A DNA stretch of 64,000 nt from Drosophila miranda (lineage: Eukaryota > Arthropoda > Insecta > Diptera > Drosophilidae). The notes below the pieces were generated by a model that made no database searches, was not told where the DNA came from, and was given only the letters and a program-made list of their open reading frames with translations. The translations under genes and the position numbers were made by a program. Numbering within the stretch: position 1 is the stretch's first letter; each line of letters starts with the position of its first letter. Shown piece after piece: positions 34,900 through 46,747 of the stretch. Location of the stretch: NCBI RefSeq assembly GCF_003369915.1, contig NW_022881614.1:5229001-5293000 (forward strand), read 5' to 3'.

Positions 34900-36260
34900 A
34901 GTCCCACCTGAACGATAGGTGGCCAGGGCTGGGGGCGACGCGCCATCTAGCGGAAGTCCAGGGAGGCTCGATGGTATATGGGACATCGGGGGGAGCTGGA
35001 GCCGCACTGGGGATATAAGAAATAGAATAGGATTAGTTATATGTATTAGTAAGGGAAAAAGGGATAAATAGGAGTGAAAATATTAGAAAACGTGGATTGG
35101 ATTATGGAAATCGTGGAGCGTGGACGGAAGAGTAACGTCGAAATTTGAAATTTTGTGCTTAAAACAGAAAGTTTGAAGTGAGTACAGAAAAAAGGGGGCG
35201 AGAAAATAGGTTGTAATGCAGAAAATTTTACTCACAGCCGGCAAGGAATATAGCCACCAGAACCGGGCCAGAATGTTTCCTGGAGAGGAACACTGGAGTT
35301 CGAGAAAGTCGACTGCAGAGAAGAAGACTGACCAAAGTGAACCTGAGTGAGTTCGTTCCAGTTGCGCGTGTGTGAGCCAAGAAGCGCGGGACGTGTGAAG
35401 GGGGAGGGTGAAAGAGGACGATTTAGCTGCCAGGGCGATTCTAGCCACATCGCACGGTCGTTGCATCGCCTTCCAGTGCGTGCCACACGTTTGGTCTCAG
35501 TCACCACGTAAAAACCCCGAAACCCTATTTACACACACACACGCGCACACGTATACACGGACCTATATAAATTTAGGGCTGACCGGCCACGGCCAGCGAT
35601 CGCCCACGTCGTTTGAACTTAAAAAGAGAAACATAATCCGCACTCCAAACACCGTTCCACATTAAATGTTATTTTGTTCCGTGTGTTGTCCTTTATTTAG
35701 TATTTAGTATTAGCTTAAACCGTTTAACGTAAAATATTGGCCATTGAACTAAATATGTACATATGTAAAAACACCAACACCTTTCACGAACCTAAATCTG
35801 CGAGCAGCTGTTCAGTTCCAGAAGATTAGCCCTTAGTGGGTGACGCGGGGATCCCATCAGTCCACCGTATTTGGTCGAACGATTTGTGGAAAAATTTGTT
35901 TATTGTTTATGTCCCGGGACCCTTAACAAGAGCTCTTGGTAGGTTAAGTCTCCGTAGGGGCCCGAGTTAAATGAACTCCCGTAAAACTGGATCCACTCAT
36001 CTACACATATTCCATTACGTATGGGTGAGGGCATCCCTGTTGGTTGAACGAAATTTCAGCAGTTATTTCCGTGTTTGCCTTTGTGTCGAACGTTTTGGTG
36101 TTTCGTTTTGGTTAGTGATAATTTGGAGTATATCTATTTATTTCTGAGAAAGATGAAATTGTCAATTTATAATTATTAAAGCTTGGATGTATACTGAAGC
36201 ATGATGCAGTAAATTAAAATAGAGGGAGGGCGCGTGGCGTAATCCGTTACCGTTCCAGCA
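34900..36260 (+). repeat. Element A LTR-c, 3'-truncated
   Basis: Matches LTR-b from AGTCCCACC to CCGTTACCGTTCCAGCA, where it stops and joins unrelated BEL/Pao sequence. TATATAAA at 35564-35571. About the last 250 bp of the LTR and the primer site are missing. Confidence 0.8.
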
Positions 36261-36268
36261 GAGGGTGT

Positions 36269-36635
36269 GTTGTCGAGAAAAATTAGCTTATATATACTTA
36301 GTTTTAAGCAAGGGCACAGATACCCTACATAAAGAAAAAAGAGAGAAGAAAAATGGCCACACTATGAAAAGATAAGAAGAAAAATGGCCACACTATGAAA
36401 AGACAAGAAGAAAAATGGTCACAATATGAAAAGACAAGAAGGTCACATTAGTTTGATCAGTCGAAAAAAGAGCGGGGAGAAAAGACGAAGCGTGCGTAGA
36501 TTATTACCTACATATAAGAATAAAATGTATTATCCTCCTTTTGCAAATAGGAAATAAAACGCAACCAACGCCTAAGTACCTATGAAGATAAGCGATTGTG
36601 TTTTATCCGCAATTTTCACGTTCCTGGACTCAACA
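36269..36635 (+). repeat. Candidate LTR of BEL/Pao element D
   Basis: A segment bounded by TGTTG and CAACA, upstream of the D gag, with a TATATATA stretch near 36290 and AATAAA near 36553. The matching 3' LTR is not in the window, so the limits are inferred from the terminal inverted bases and position only. Confidence 0.4.
36343..36437. repeat. 31-bp minisatellite
   Basis: Three direct copies of a 31-bp unit containing AAAAATGGCCACACTATG (ATGG at 36353, 36384, 36415); the third has two changes. Lies inside the candidate D LTR. Confidence 0.75.
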
Positions 36636-37045
36636 TCTTTTATTTCGCTTCTTGGAAGCCAATGACGCTAGAGTTCTTGGAGTTTGTATGAAGACGGGCA
36701 GAGACTCGTGGTGCAAGCACTGAAGTATACTGGACATTGGAGAAGCGACGGAACCCACAAGGAGACGATCATCTCGCTCGTGGGTGGATAATAAACATTG
36801 CAGAACACGGAGGCCAACGTGGGTGCGCAAGTCAGGCAGATGAAAAAAGCGCACATTTATATGTATGTATGTATGCGAGAGTATGTACTGCCATCTCGCT
36901 CTAACCAACGAAGTTCTTGCGGGCCAGCAACTAGAGGCTTGAGTGCGCAGTTGGCTGATGAAATCGAGTGAAAATTTCTGGATTGTGGTTTGTTTGGTAA
37001 GTGCCAATTTGATTGTTGATTTGGGGAAAGGTTAGTCTGCGGGTG
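36636..37045 (+). other. Element D leader
   Basis: Non-coding sequence between the candidate LTR and gag. A typical BEL/Pao primer site is not evident. No gene seen. Confidence 0.4.
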
Positions 37046-38085
37046 ATGATTACCAGAGCAATGAGCAAATTAAGGGCAACGGATGAAATGGACGAGGACA
37101 ACGTTGAGATGGGAAAAGTGGAAAGAGAATCCGCGCAAGGTGAAGCCTCAAATATGGAGGGGGCCGGGGCCGGCACATCAAAAGAAGCCCAATCACATGG
37201 CGTTGTTAACGTTATGATGGAGATGTGGCGCCAAATGCAAGAAGGTCAGCGGGCCAATGCAATGCAAATGCAGCAGTTCCAAATGGAAGTTCTGCGGATG
37301 AATCAAATTCAAATGGAAAAAACTAATATACTTCTGCGATCCCTTGGTATTAGTGGAAGGACAAATGGCGAGCCAGGACCACAATCAACCACGGCTGAGC
37401 CCTCAGTGATATCAGACGCAGTCTCATCACCAAGGCAACTGGTTCCTTCTCAGGAAACGCAAAGAAAATTGTACGATCTTCCGGAGTTTAATGGTGCTCC
37501 CGAAGAGTGGCCAATGTTCAACGAAGCTTTCACTATGACCACTGCAGAGTACAGATACAGTGACAGGCAAAATTTGTTACGCCTCGAAAAGGCAATAAAG
37601 GGCAAGGCTAGGGAGACTGTTGAATGTTTGCTTATTCACAGTTCTAACGTTTCAAATATTTTACAGACCCTTAAACAAAATTTTGGTAGACCGGAGAAAC
37701 TCGTAAAAAGCCAGATTAGTCGCGTCAGAGAATTTCTGAGCATTCGCGAAGGGAGATTGGAACAATTAGTAGAGTTCAAAATGAAGGTACAAAACTTGGC
37801 TTCATTCTTAGAAGCAGCTAACGCACATCAGCAGTTAAAAACCCCAACATTAATGGAGGAGTTAATCTTAAAGTTGCCAGTGCAACAGAGACTGGAGTGG
37901 GCACGCCATTCCAAGCAACTAGGAGATGAAAAATCGATCCGTCATTTAAGTCTATGGCTTCAGGGATTGGCCGAAGAAGTGCAAGACGCAGGATTGGTTG
38001 ACGATCAGGCGACGTTCAAGCCAAAGAAGGAAAAGTCGAGACTATTCCATGCAAACGACATCGGACTTGTAACCATGAAGGCGTG
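37046..38085 (+). pseudogene. BEL/Pao element D gag, truncated
   Basis: First ATG at 37046. The N-terminus is acidic and Met/Gln-rich, then comes a BEL/Pao gag domain of the DUF1759 type (LYDLPEFNGAPEEWPMF, then RLEKAIKGKARETV). At 38086 the LTR of element C begins, and the frame runs 76 codons into it to 38314. The knuckle region is missing, so this gag could not package normally. Confidence 0.8.
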
Positions 38086-38410
38086 TGTTCAGGCCAGCCG
38101 TAAACAATTTCCGCGCACTGTGCCAACTCCGTGCGCCCCGGTCCCAACTCGCTCTCGCGCGCTCGGAGGGGCGCTCGGATCCTCAATCCACGATCCACAC
38201 GGCGCTCACGGCAGAAAAAGCCCCATAAGGCATAGAGTTAGGCAGTTACGATTTCACCCCCGCTTCAGACGGCCGATCTACCGCGCGACCGTCCAACCAA
38301 ATACACACACATAATTATATATATACCACTAAACATAACGGTTTTCATTTCTTATGACGGCTACAGCAATTGCGTTGTGGGAGAGTTGAGCTTCGATCCG
38401 CCCCACTACA
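38086..38410 (+). repeat. Element C LTR, copy 1
   Basis: Starts TGTTCAGGCCAGCC, ends at about CTACA, followed a few bases later by TTGGTCCTTCGAGCCGG, a primer-site sequence typical of Pao-type elements. Matches 40578-40906. Confidence 0.75.
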
Positions 38411-39403
38411 AATATTGGTCCTTCGAGCCGGATCTTCGCCTTCCCCATAAGGAGAAGCTCACCCCAGCCAGCATCGGCGGATCGCTCCAAGTTCAAGATA
38501 CATAAGTACTCTTCGATTGTGCCTAACAACAGTGCAGTGATTTTGTGCGAGTTTTCCATCCCAGTCCGAGTTCATGCATGTGTATGTATTTATTTCTCGC
38601 TCTAGCTCCAAATTAAACCATACTTCGTTCTGCCAACGGTTGTGGCTTCCTACTTTTCCAAAGGTTTAATTTGATCCGAGCTAACTCCTGCGTTCAGCTT
38701 CCGATCCAGTGTAAATAATATTCTTACTTCTCCATACATGTACATATGTACACATCGCAACGCAATCCAAGCGGCTGGCAACAAACATAAAGGCATATTC
38801 TTGCAATTATTTTTGTGGTTTATTCCGTGCATGCTCAACGTTCCATAGTTTGTCGGTTTTATAAGGAAATAAAATAACAAATCACTGCGCCTCCTTATTT
38901 AACTAATTATACTACCAACAAAATAACGATCCATACATACTGCACATACATATGTACATATGTATTTATCTTACATATCTATACGTACGCATTTTAAATT
39001 AGCATATTCTTGCACATCTATATAATATACATATTGTATATAAAACGGTTATCCACCGTTTTACCCGTTGTTTGACATCTCTTCAACCCAAGCCGCGGTA
39101 CATAGCACTTACAGCCATACATACACACATACAAGCAGCAGCAGCGGTGCATTCTTTTCGTTTTTCTTTTCGCTTTCGCTTCTCCACCGTTTGCCTGCGT
39201 TGTAGTTGTTGGGAGAATATTTTTCGGTGCCGCGCTTGACTGTAACGGAACGCCAAGTGACGCGCTACCCTGCATTTCGAGAGTATATTGTTTTCAACCG
39301 TAGTTCAATCGTAGTATTTATATCTATATATTCCGGCCACGGTGTACTATTTCCATAATTTAAATACTCGCAATAAATTCCACCAAAACCACATATCCAC
39401 GAT
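38411..39403 (+). other. Element C leader, copy 1
   Basis: About 1 kb of AT-rich leader, including ACATATGTACAT repeats (38740, 38945), nearly identical to 40907-41910. No gene seen. Confidence 0.65.
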
Positions 39404-40077
39404 CAGAGCGCCCACAATTGCATAATTTGTGGAGACCGGCACCATACGCTTCTGCACCGTAGCAATCCAGCAAACTCCAGCGAGGCGATTTCCACAACGG
39501 CACAAAATTCCTCAGCGTGGCCCGAGCTACATCTACGAGTACCAAGCGTGCAAAATCCAAGTTCGTCCGAAGCCCAGCCAAACGTTCAGTCATATTTCGC
39601 CTCCGGCACGAGTGCTGTCCTCCTAGGCACGGCCATCGTTAATATTTGCCACCTGGGAAAAACTTTCCACGCCCGCGCTCTGATCGACTCTGGCTCAGAG
39701 GCGACGTTCATTACAGAACGTCTTGTGGACATGATCAAATTGCAATTCCAACGTATCCAGGCACAGGTCTCCGGCCTAAATAATGCCGTATCCGCTCAGT
39801 CAAAGAAGCTCTGCAGTTTTTCCATCCGTTCTCCGACTAAGCCGGGCTTACAACTAAATGCCACAGCCTACGTTATTCCGGAATTGGCCGCGAATATTCC
39901 ATCGCATCCGATCTCGCAACTGTTCTTGAGAGACCTGCCGAACCTCTCATGGGCGGATCCGACCTTCTATGAGAGTTAACAAATAGATATCCTGATTGGA
40001 GCGGATATCCTTCCGTCCATTCAGTTAAGTGGCTCACTGACCAACAGCTGTGGCTCTCTCCTCGGGCAGGAGAGGCA
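39404..40077 (+). pseudogene. Element C knuckle and protease fragment (gag deleted)
   Basis: The leader jumps directly into the last zinc knuckle of gag; about 1.26 kb present in copy 2 (41911-43170) is missing. The frame then reads the BEL-type aspartic protease (ALIDSGSEATFITERL), with TAA at 39977-39979 and further protease-linker sequence to about 40077, where it changes into element D reverse transcriptase. The knuckle frame (CGDRHH) is intact here but shifted in copy 2. Confidence 0.75.
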
Positions 40078-40577
40078 ATAAAGAGACAGTTGTCTTTGGA
40101 AAGAAAATTTATACATGATCCAGAGTACTACAGAAAATACTGCGACCTGATGGAAGCACACGAAGAAAAGTCATACATTCGGCATATCACAAGCAATGAA
40201 CTGGAAGTGGACAAGAAAAAAGAATGGTTCCTGCCTCATTTTGGGGTCTTAAATCCTAACAAGCCCGGCAAGTTGAGAATTGTTTTCGACGCGGCTGCAG
40301 AAGTCGATGGAGTGTCGTTAAACTCCATGCTCATGACTGGCCCCGACGGGTATCAATCCTTAACGGACATTCTTATGAGGTTCAGACAGAAACCGATTGG
40401 AGTCCGTGCTGACATAGCAGAAATGTTCCACCAAGTCATAATACGAAAGGAGGATCGATGTGCCCAACGCATACTATGGAGGAAGAATCCAGGCGACGAG
40501 ATGAAGGAGTATGAAAAGCAGGTCATGACCTTTGGAACCAAATGTTCACCGGCCTCTGCTCAATATGTGAAAAATAG
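40078..40577 (+). pseudogene. BEL/Pao reverse transcriptase fragment, probably element D
   Basis: An open frame without an ATG, with BEL/Pao RT motifs: FGVLNPNKPGKLRIVFDAAA, SLNSMLMTGPD, GVRADIAEMFHQV and MTFGTKCSPASAQYV. It stops at the next element C LTR (40578). The polymerase catalytic YxDD region lies beyond the break and is absent. Assignment to D rather than C rests on the abrupt change at about 40077 and is not certain. Confidence 0.7.
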
Positions 40578-40906
40578 TGTTCAGGCCAGCCGTAAACAAT
40601 TACCGCGCACTGTGCCAACTCCGTGCGCCCCGGTACCAACTCGCTCTCGCGCGCTCGGAGGGGCGCTCGGATCCACAATCCACGATCCACACGGCGCTCA
40701 CGGCAGAAAAAGCACCATAAGGCATAGAGTTAGGCAGTTACGATTTCACCCCCGCTTCAGACGGCCGATCTACCGCGCGACCGTCCAACCAAATACACAC
40801 ACATAATTATATACATATATACCACTAAACATAACGGTTTTCATTTCTTATGACGGCTACAGCAATTGCGTTGTGGGAGAGTTGAGCTTCGATCCGCCCC
40901 ACTACA
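40578..40906 (+). repeat. Element C LTR, copy 2
   Basis: Same ends as copy 1 (TGTTCAGG...CTACA), with small length differences near 40808-40830. Preceded by RT sequence, not by a polypurine tract, so it looks like a 5' LTR. Confidence 0.75.
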
Positions 40907-41928
40907 AATATTGGTCCTTCGAGCCGGATCTTCGCCTTCCCCATAAGGAGAAGCTCACCCCAGCCAGCATCGGCGGATCGCTCCAAGTTCAAGATAAGTC
41001 CTCTTCGATTGTGCCTAACAACAGTGCAGTGATTTTGTGCGAGTTTTTCCATCCCAGTCCGAGTTCCCGTGGCATATGTACATGCATGTGTATGAATTTA
41101 TTTCTCGCTCTAGCTCCAAATTAAACCATACTTCGTTCTGCCAACGGTTGTGGCTTCCTACTTTTCCAAAGGTTTAATTTGATCCGAGCTAACTCCTGCG
41201 TTCAGCTTCCGATCCAGTGTAAATAATATTCTTACCTCTCCATACATGTACATATGTACACATCGCAACGCAATCCAAGCGGCTGGCAACAAACATAAAG
41301 GCATATTCTTGCAATTATTTTTGTGGTTTATTCCGTGCATGCTCAACGTTCCATAGTTTGTCGGTTTTATAAGGAAATAAAATAACAAATCACTGCGCCT
41401 CCTTATTTAACTAATTATACTACCAACAAAATAACGATCCATACATACTGCACATATGTACATATGTACATATGTATTTATCTTACATATCTATACGTAC
41501 GCATTTTAAATTAGCATATTCTTGCACATCTATATAATATACATATTGTATATAAAACGGTTATCCACCGTTTTACCCGTTGTTTGACATCTCTTCAACC
41601 CAAGCCGCGGTACATAGCACTTACAGCCATACATACACACATACAAGCAGCAGCAGCGGTGCATTCTTTTCGTTTTTCTTTTCGCTTTCGCTTCTCCACC
41701 GTTTGCCTGCGTTGTAGTTGTTGGGAGAATATTTTTCGGTGCCGCGCTTGACTGTAACGGAACGCCAAGTGACGCGCTACCCTGCATTTCGAGAGTATAT
41801 TGTTTTCAACCGTAGTTCAATCGTAGTATTTATATCTATATATTCCAGCCACGGTGTACTATTTCCATAATTTAAATACTCGCAATAAATTCCACCAAAA
41901 CCACATATCCAAGATCCATCAGCAAAAC
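40907..41928 (+). other. Element C leader, copy 2
   Basis: Primer site just after the LTR, then leader as in copy 1. ACATATGTACAT units are expanded at 41450-41475. No gene seen. Confidence 0.65.
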
Positions 41929-43639
41929 ATGCCCACTGTTGAGAAGAAATCTCGCAAGAAGTTTCAGCGGGTGAGTTCGCTGAGTTTGACCCATCCACCC
42001 AGCTCCAACGGCTCAGCCACTACGCCCACATCTTCCCGTCCGGCCCCAGCTGAGCGAGGTCCGACCACGTCCAGGGCTCACGCACCACATGCCTTCGAGG
42101 ATTTGTTGCTCCCCTCGGGAGTCCCTCGCACGGCTCCTAGCGTTATGGCCGCCAGACTGACCCGCAAGCAGACTGACCCGCTTCGACCAGAAGCTCAGCG
42201 CTCCAGATGCTAGCAAACCAACCCGCTCGCTCTCCCAAGTCCATCGAGAACAACTCCGAAGCCTGTGGGCAAGGGTGGACGCGGAGTTCGCGGCCTGTTC
42301 GGTGACGATGGCGGAAGAGGATCCAGAGGGTGTAGCTTATGTCCAAGAGATGTACGATGACTGCTACGCGGTCTACGCGCAATGCCTGGCCGAACTGAAC
42401 GATCAGCTCGAGCCCCCGACTGTCCCTCACACGCCGCAACTGGCCGTTCAAGTGCCGACTTCCGGCGGTTGCCGCCTCCCTCCATGTGACTCTGAAGTTT
42501 TCAGTGGGGACTACCAGCAGTGGCCCACGTTCCGAGACCTGTTCACCGCCATCTACATAGAAAACCCAAGGTTGGCTCCAGTGGAAAAACTGTTCCACCT
42601 CAACAAAAAGACCAGCGGTGAAGCCCACGACATAGTGGCACAGGCTCCACTTACGAACGAGGGTTTCGCGTCCGCATGGAACGCCCTCCGTGAGCGTTTC
42701 CAAAACAAGAGGCTGATACTCAAGGCCCAGCTGTACCTCATTTCCGCTAAGCTGCCAAAGACGACCTTATAGCTTTGGGAGCAATCCGTGACGCACAAGT
42801 CCGAAATTCCCACCTGGCACGCCATGGACCAGTTCCTGGCGGAGCGGTACCTGTCTCTCGAAGTGACCGAGGACGACCATCCAGGCATGGAGACTCAGGC
42901 CCACTCCAGGGCGAGCATACGCACTGCAGACAATTCGATAAGCAATCCGTTTCGGTCTCAAGGAAGTCCTTATCCTAGGAGTGCCCACTCGTTCGAGACC
43001 ACAGTGAATCAAACTAGGAGCACGTGTGATCTCTGCTCCAAAGAGTATCATCCAATCCGGTTATGCCCTTACTTCCTTCAAATGCCCGCTGGCGCTCGCT
43101 CCGACTACATTAAGCAAAAGCAGCTTTGTTTGAACTGCTTTGCAAGGGGCCACCAGATACGAGCATGCCAGAGCGCCCACAATTGCATAATTTGTGGGAC
43201 CGGCACCATACGCTTCTGCACCGTAGCAATCCAGCAAACTCCAGCGAGGCGATTTCCACAACGGCACAAAATTCCTCAGCGTGGCCCGAGCTACATCTAC
43301 GAGTACCAAGCGTACAAAATCCAAGTTCGTCCGAAGCCCAGCCAAACGTTCAGTCATATTTCGCCTCCGGCACGAGTGCTGTCCTCCTAGGCACGGCCAT
43401 CGTTAATATTTGCCACCTGGGAAAAACTTTCCACGCCCGCGCTCTGATCGACTCTGGCTCAGAGGCGACGTTCATTACAGAACGTCTTGTGGACATGATC
43501 AAATTGCAATTCCAACGTATCCAGGCACAGGTCTCCGGCCTAAATAATGCCGTATCCGCTCAGTCAAAGAAGCTCTGCAGTTTTTCCATCCGTTCTCCGA
43601 CTAAGCCGGGCTTACAACTAAATGCCACAGCCTACGTTA
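41929..43639 (+). pseudogene. BEL/Pao element C gag and protease start
   Basis: ATG at 41929 (MPTVEKKSRKK). The N-terminus is Ser/Pro-rich. A short duplication (AGACTGACCCGC units at 42154-42182) breaks the frame. The capsid frame resumes at about 42200 with the BEL-type block SGDYQQWPTFRDLF. TAG at 42770-42772 interrupts it, and it continues to three Cys-His motifs (CDLCSKEYH, CLNCFARGH, CIICG) and a protease with IDSGSEATF. A one-base deletion at about 43198 lies between knuckle and protease. The element stops at 43639 where E begins; no RT follows. Confidence 0.8.
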
Positions 43640-44154
43640 CGTCCTTCGGGGCCGTGGTCTTCCTGGCGTAGCGGATCGTGGTGTAGAACGATGCTGGTTT
43701 CCCGTGGGGTCGTTCGCCCTGATTGAGCCGCACTGCTGGGCACTTCTGATTTGGCTCGCGTCGATCGTGTTGTATTCTTAGCGCCGCCGGGTCCGTCTCG
43801 GTCGGGGCTTAGATGCGTTGTCCTTGTATTGCTGCTGGGTCTGGAGTGGTCGAGGCTTCGATGCGTTGTCCTTGTATTGCTGCTGAGTCTGGCGTGGTCG
43901 AAACTTAGATACGATGTCCTGTTCCGGCTTCCTCGGGGAAACGGTGCTGGTGGTGATTGTCACCATGTCGCCGGTCAGTCGTGGTTTCAAGCCGGCCAGA
44001 GTCGCCGTGAGCTGCGCGCGGGAACTCGGGAATTATGATAGATAGAGGCTGCTCCACACATATCCCTTCCTTCCGCTCTCGCTGACTCGGTCCCGGCGAC
44101 GGGGACGTGTTCCTCGGGCTTCTCGGGCTGGGCGCGCTGTCGAAGACCATTCCG
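43640..44154 (-). pseudogene. Element E gag C-terminal segment, deletion copy
   Basis: Minus-strand duplicate of 45397-45911. It includes two tandem 48-bp units coding RPxQTQQQYKDNASKP. At ATTCCGA (44149-44155) the sequence jumps to the equivalent of 46748, so the gag N-terminus and leader (~840 bp) are missing. Confidence 0.65.
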
Positions 44155-44552
44155 ACGCTCGCTCGGCCTCTACCGCTCACGACTCGCTGCTCGCCGCGTA
44201 CGTGTCGCTCTCTCTCTAGCGATTTCTGCCCAGCTTCGGCTCGGCTCTCTTTCTCTGCCGCCTCGCCGCGGCGCTCTCCTCCTCATGTGGGCGCAGCGGC
44301 CACGTGCTGACGCTATTGCTAGGGAGGTTAGGGAAGCCAGCCTCGGCTGTACGTGAATAATGGGCGACCTCACGTGCGGTTTTTTTTTTACAGAGATATA
44401 CAGCTATTCTTGTCCTAATGATTCCGACTGGCCGTGCTTGCGCATGGTACAGTCCCGATTCCCCCTGCTACGGGACTCCGTATTTCGGACCGACGATGGG
44501 GGACGGGGCCGCAGTCCCGCGGACGGGGGCGATCGTAGCGTGGGACGGGGCA
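44155..44552 (-). other. Element E spacer, deletion copy
   Basis: Duplicate of 46754-47150, with CTCTC-rich sequence, a CACGTG and a T-run (44380-44390). No gene recognised. Confidence 0.5.
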
Positions 44553-44824
44553 GTTGGTTTCACCGAGAACACTCCGGTTATCGCCGAATAGCGCCTTCAG
44601 GGCCCCACCGAACTCAGAATCAATACGTAGGTCTTTACTATGCGATAATACCGACAGGTGTCGCCGAGAGTACCTAGGCTATCGCCGGACAGTACTTACG
44701 GGACCCCGCCGGCCTGAGAGTTACTACGAAGCGGAAAGGGGGACTATGCTATGCGGGAATACCGACAAGTATCGCCGAGAGTACCTAGGCTATCGCCGGA
44801 CGGTACTTACGGGACCCTGTCGGC
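44553..44824. repeat. 111-bp satellite, short array
   Basis: Two to three units of the repeat found at 47151-49440, ending in CCTGTCGGC, where it is fused to reverse transcriptase sequence. Confidence 0.8.
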
Positions 44825-45500
44825 TGTAACGTGCGTTACGGAGCCTCTCGATGATGTGGTTGATCCTGGGCAGTGGGTAGGCGTCGGGTATTGATTGCGC
44901 GTTGAGTTGTCGGTAGTCTACGCACATCCGCATCTCGCCTGTCTTCTTTCCCACCAGTACGATGGGAGCGCTGTGTGGGCTTTTTGAAGCTTCGATTCGC
45001 CCGTCTTGCAGCAACTCGTCGACCTGAGCATTGATGATTTTCTGCATGGCCGGATTTTTGGGGAAGTACCTCTGCTTTATCGGCTTGTCGTCCTTCAGAG
45101 TGATGGTATGCTCAGCTATGTGAGACACGCCCTCCAATCCCTCGAACTTGGCCAATTCTTGTTTCAAAAACTCGGCTACCCACGGCGGGAGGGGTGGTTC
45201 GGTGGTGGGGGCTGCCGGTGGCGAGATTTCTTCGAGCAGGGCACATGTTATGATGGCGAGGTTCACGGTGATAGGGTCAGTCCAGTCTGATCTTCGAAAA
45301 GGGTTGCGTTGTCGACCGGCCGCGGCATCGGCTAAAGGGGCGAGTTGATAATCCGTTGGGGGGATAGGTGCGAGTTGGTCTACCTTGACCCGCTCCCGTC
45401 CTTCGGGGCCGTGGTCTTCCTGGCGTAGCGGATCGTGGTGTAGAACGATGCTGGTTTCCCGTGGGGTCGTTCGCCCTGATTGAGCCGCACTGCTGGGCAC
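44825..45500 (-). pseudogene. Element E (Ty3/gypsy) pol N-terminal fragment
   Basis: A minus-strand open frame from about 45500 to the satellite junction. It has gypsy RT motifs: HTITLKDDKPIKQRYFPKNP, SPHSAPIVLVGKK, MRMCVDYRQLN and DAYPLPRINHIIERL, ending right after RNARY. The catalytic YxDD part is missing. The upstream part is basic and Pro-rich. The frame overlaps the segment duplicated at 43640. Confidence 0.8.
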
Positions 45501-46180
45501 TTCTGATTTGGCTCGCGTCGATCGTGTTGTATTCTTAGCGCCGCCGGGTCCGTCTCGGTCGGGGCTTAGATGCGTTGTCCTTGTATTGCTGCTGGGTCTG
45601 GAGTGGTCGAGGCTTCGATGCGTTGTCCTTGTATTGCTGCTGAGTCTGGCGTGGTCGAAACTTAGATACGATGTCCTGTTCCGGCTTCCTCGGGGAAACG
45701 GTGCTGGTGGTGATTGTCACCATGTCGCCGGTCAGTCGTGGTTTCAAGCCGGCCAGAGTCGCCGTGAGCTACGCGCGGGAACTCGGGAATTATGATAGAT
45801 AGAGGCTGCTCCACACATATCCCTTCCTTCCGCTCTCGCTGACTCGGTCCCGGCGACGGGGACGTGTTCCTCAGGCTTCTCGGGCTGGGCGCGCTGTCGA
45901 AGACCATTCCGAGCTCTTTCATCCGTTTTTCGATGGCAGTCGGATGCTCACCGCGCGAGATAGAGGCCGAGATCCGGCTGCGCAGTTCGTCCACTGTCCC
46001 GGTTTCACCGAGGCCGAATTCGGCGGCGATGGCCTGCAATTCGTCCTTGCGCCGATACGAAATCCACTGTACCCCCATGTCGAAGCACGGTGGTCGAACT
46101 GGCACTTCGAGGTCTTTCGCGTTTCCGACGGTAGTATCACGTATTGACCCTCCGGTAGAATCTTTTCTTAGGTCACGCAC
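45501..46180 (-). pseudogene. Element E gag-like N-terminal region
   Basis: A minus-strand frame (46180-45662, no ATG at its 5' end; an in-frame Met lies at about 46080). It contains a SAP-like helix-turn pattern (DELQAIAAEFGLG, then VDELRSRIS) followed by a Ser/Pro/Arg-rich stretch, then the two 48-bp units. SAP-like motifs bind DNA or chromatin in other proteins; here the role is unknown. Placed upstream of RT on the same strand, it is probably gag. Confidence 0.5.
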
Positions 46181-46199
46181 TGGATACCGGAGTCCTTGG

Positions 46200-46747
46200 G
46201 GCTAGTCACGGAAGCACGGCGTATGCACGGTTAACACGGTTGTCCAGTGGAGGCGTCCTTGTCGTCCTTGCTGCTTGGGGTCCTGGTCGATAGTCCTTGC
46301 TATCGTTGTCCTTGGAATTGTCCTGACTGTTGATCCTGGCTAGGCCGGTTGATAGTCCTTGCTGTCGTTGTCCTGGGGATTGTCCTTGTGGTCCTGGTCG
46401 TGCTGGGTTCGTTGATTTAAGCGTTGGATCTCGTCCCGTGTTGATGGCTGAACGCTGACTGATCACTTCGAAGGCCGGGCGTTTACTCTCCGCTATCGTT
46501 TTGTAGGCTGGGCTTTTAATGATCACGCTGAAGACCGTGCATTGAATGACTGCTCTGAAGACCGGGCGTTGACTGCTCGCGCTGAGGGCCGGGCGTTGAC
46601 TATCCTCGCTGTCGTTTTGAGGGCCGCACATGGACTGATCACGTTGAAGACCGGGCATTGACTCTTCTCGCTGAGGGCCGGGCGTTGACTATCCTCTTCT
46701 GGGTCTGAGTACGAAATATATAGCCGGGCTGGTTGGCCTTCGGGAGG
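46200..46747 (-). repeat. Element E leader with degenerate short repeats
   Basis: Two repeat types: 46240-46420 has GTCCTTGCTGTCGTTGTCCT units (about 75 bp, 2-3 copies), and 46440-46710 has about seven degenerate ~32-bp units around GAAGACCGGGCGTTGACT. No gene. Confidence 0.6.

Larger units (their letters stand above)
22174..36260 (+). mobile_element. Element A, copy 2, with the same copia insertion
   Basis: Same order as copy 1: LTR-b, leader, gag, copia at the identical site, pol, LTR-c. It repeats copy 1 with a period of about 12.7 kb. The last LTR stops at 36260 where BEL/Pao sequence begins. Not autonomous. Confidence 0.88.

Noticed and set aside
9484..36260. Two independent copia insertions into two A elements
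   Set aside because: Same target duplication, same LTR mismatches and same internal frameshifts show one insertion copied with its host.
37193..37384. Minus-strand frames over the D gag
   Set aside because: Antisense of a clear BEL gag domain; no independent support.
44360..44677. 105-codon frame present twice (also 46959-47276)
   Set aside because: The identity only reflects the DNA duplication; composition and lack of family features suggest non-coding spacer and satellite.
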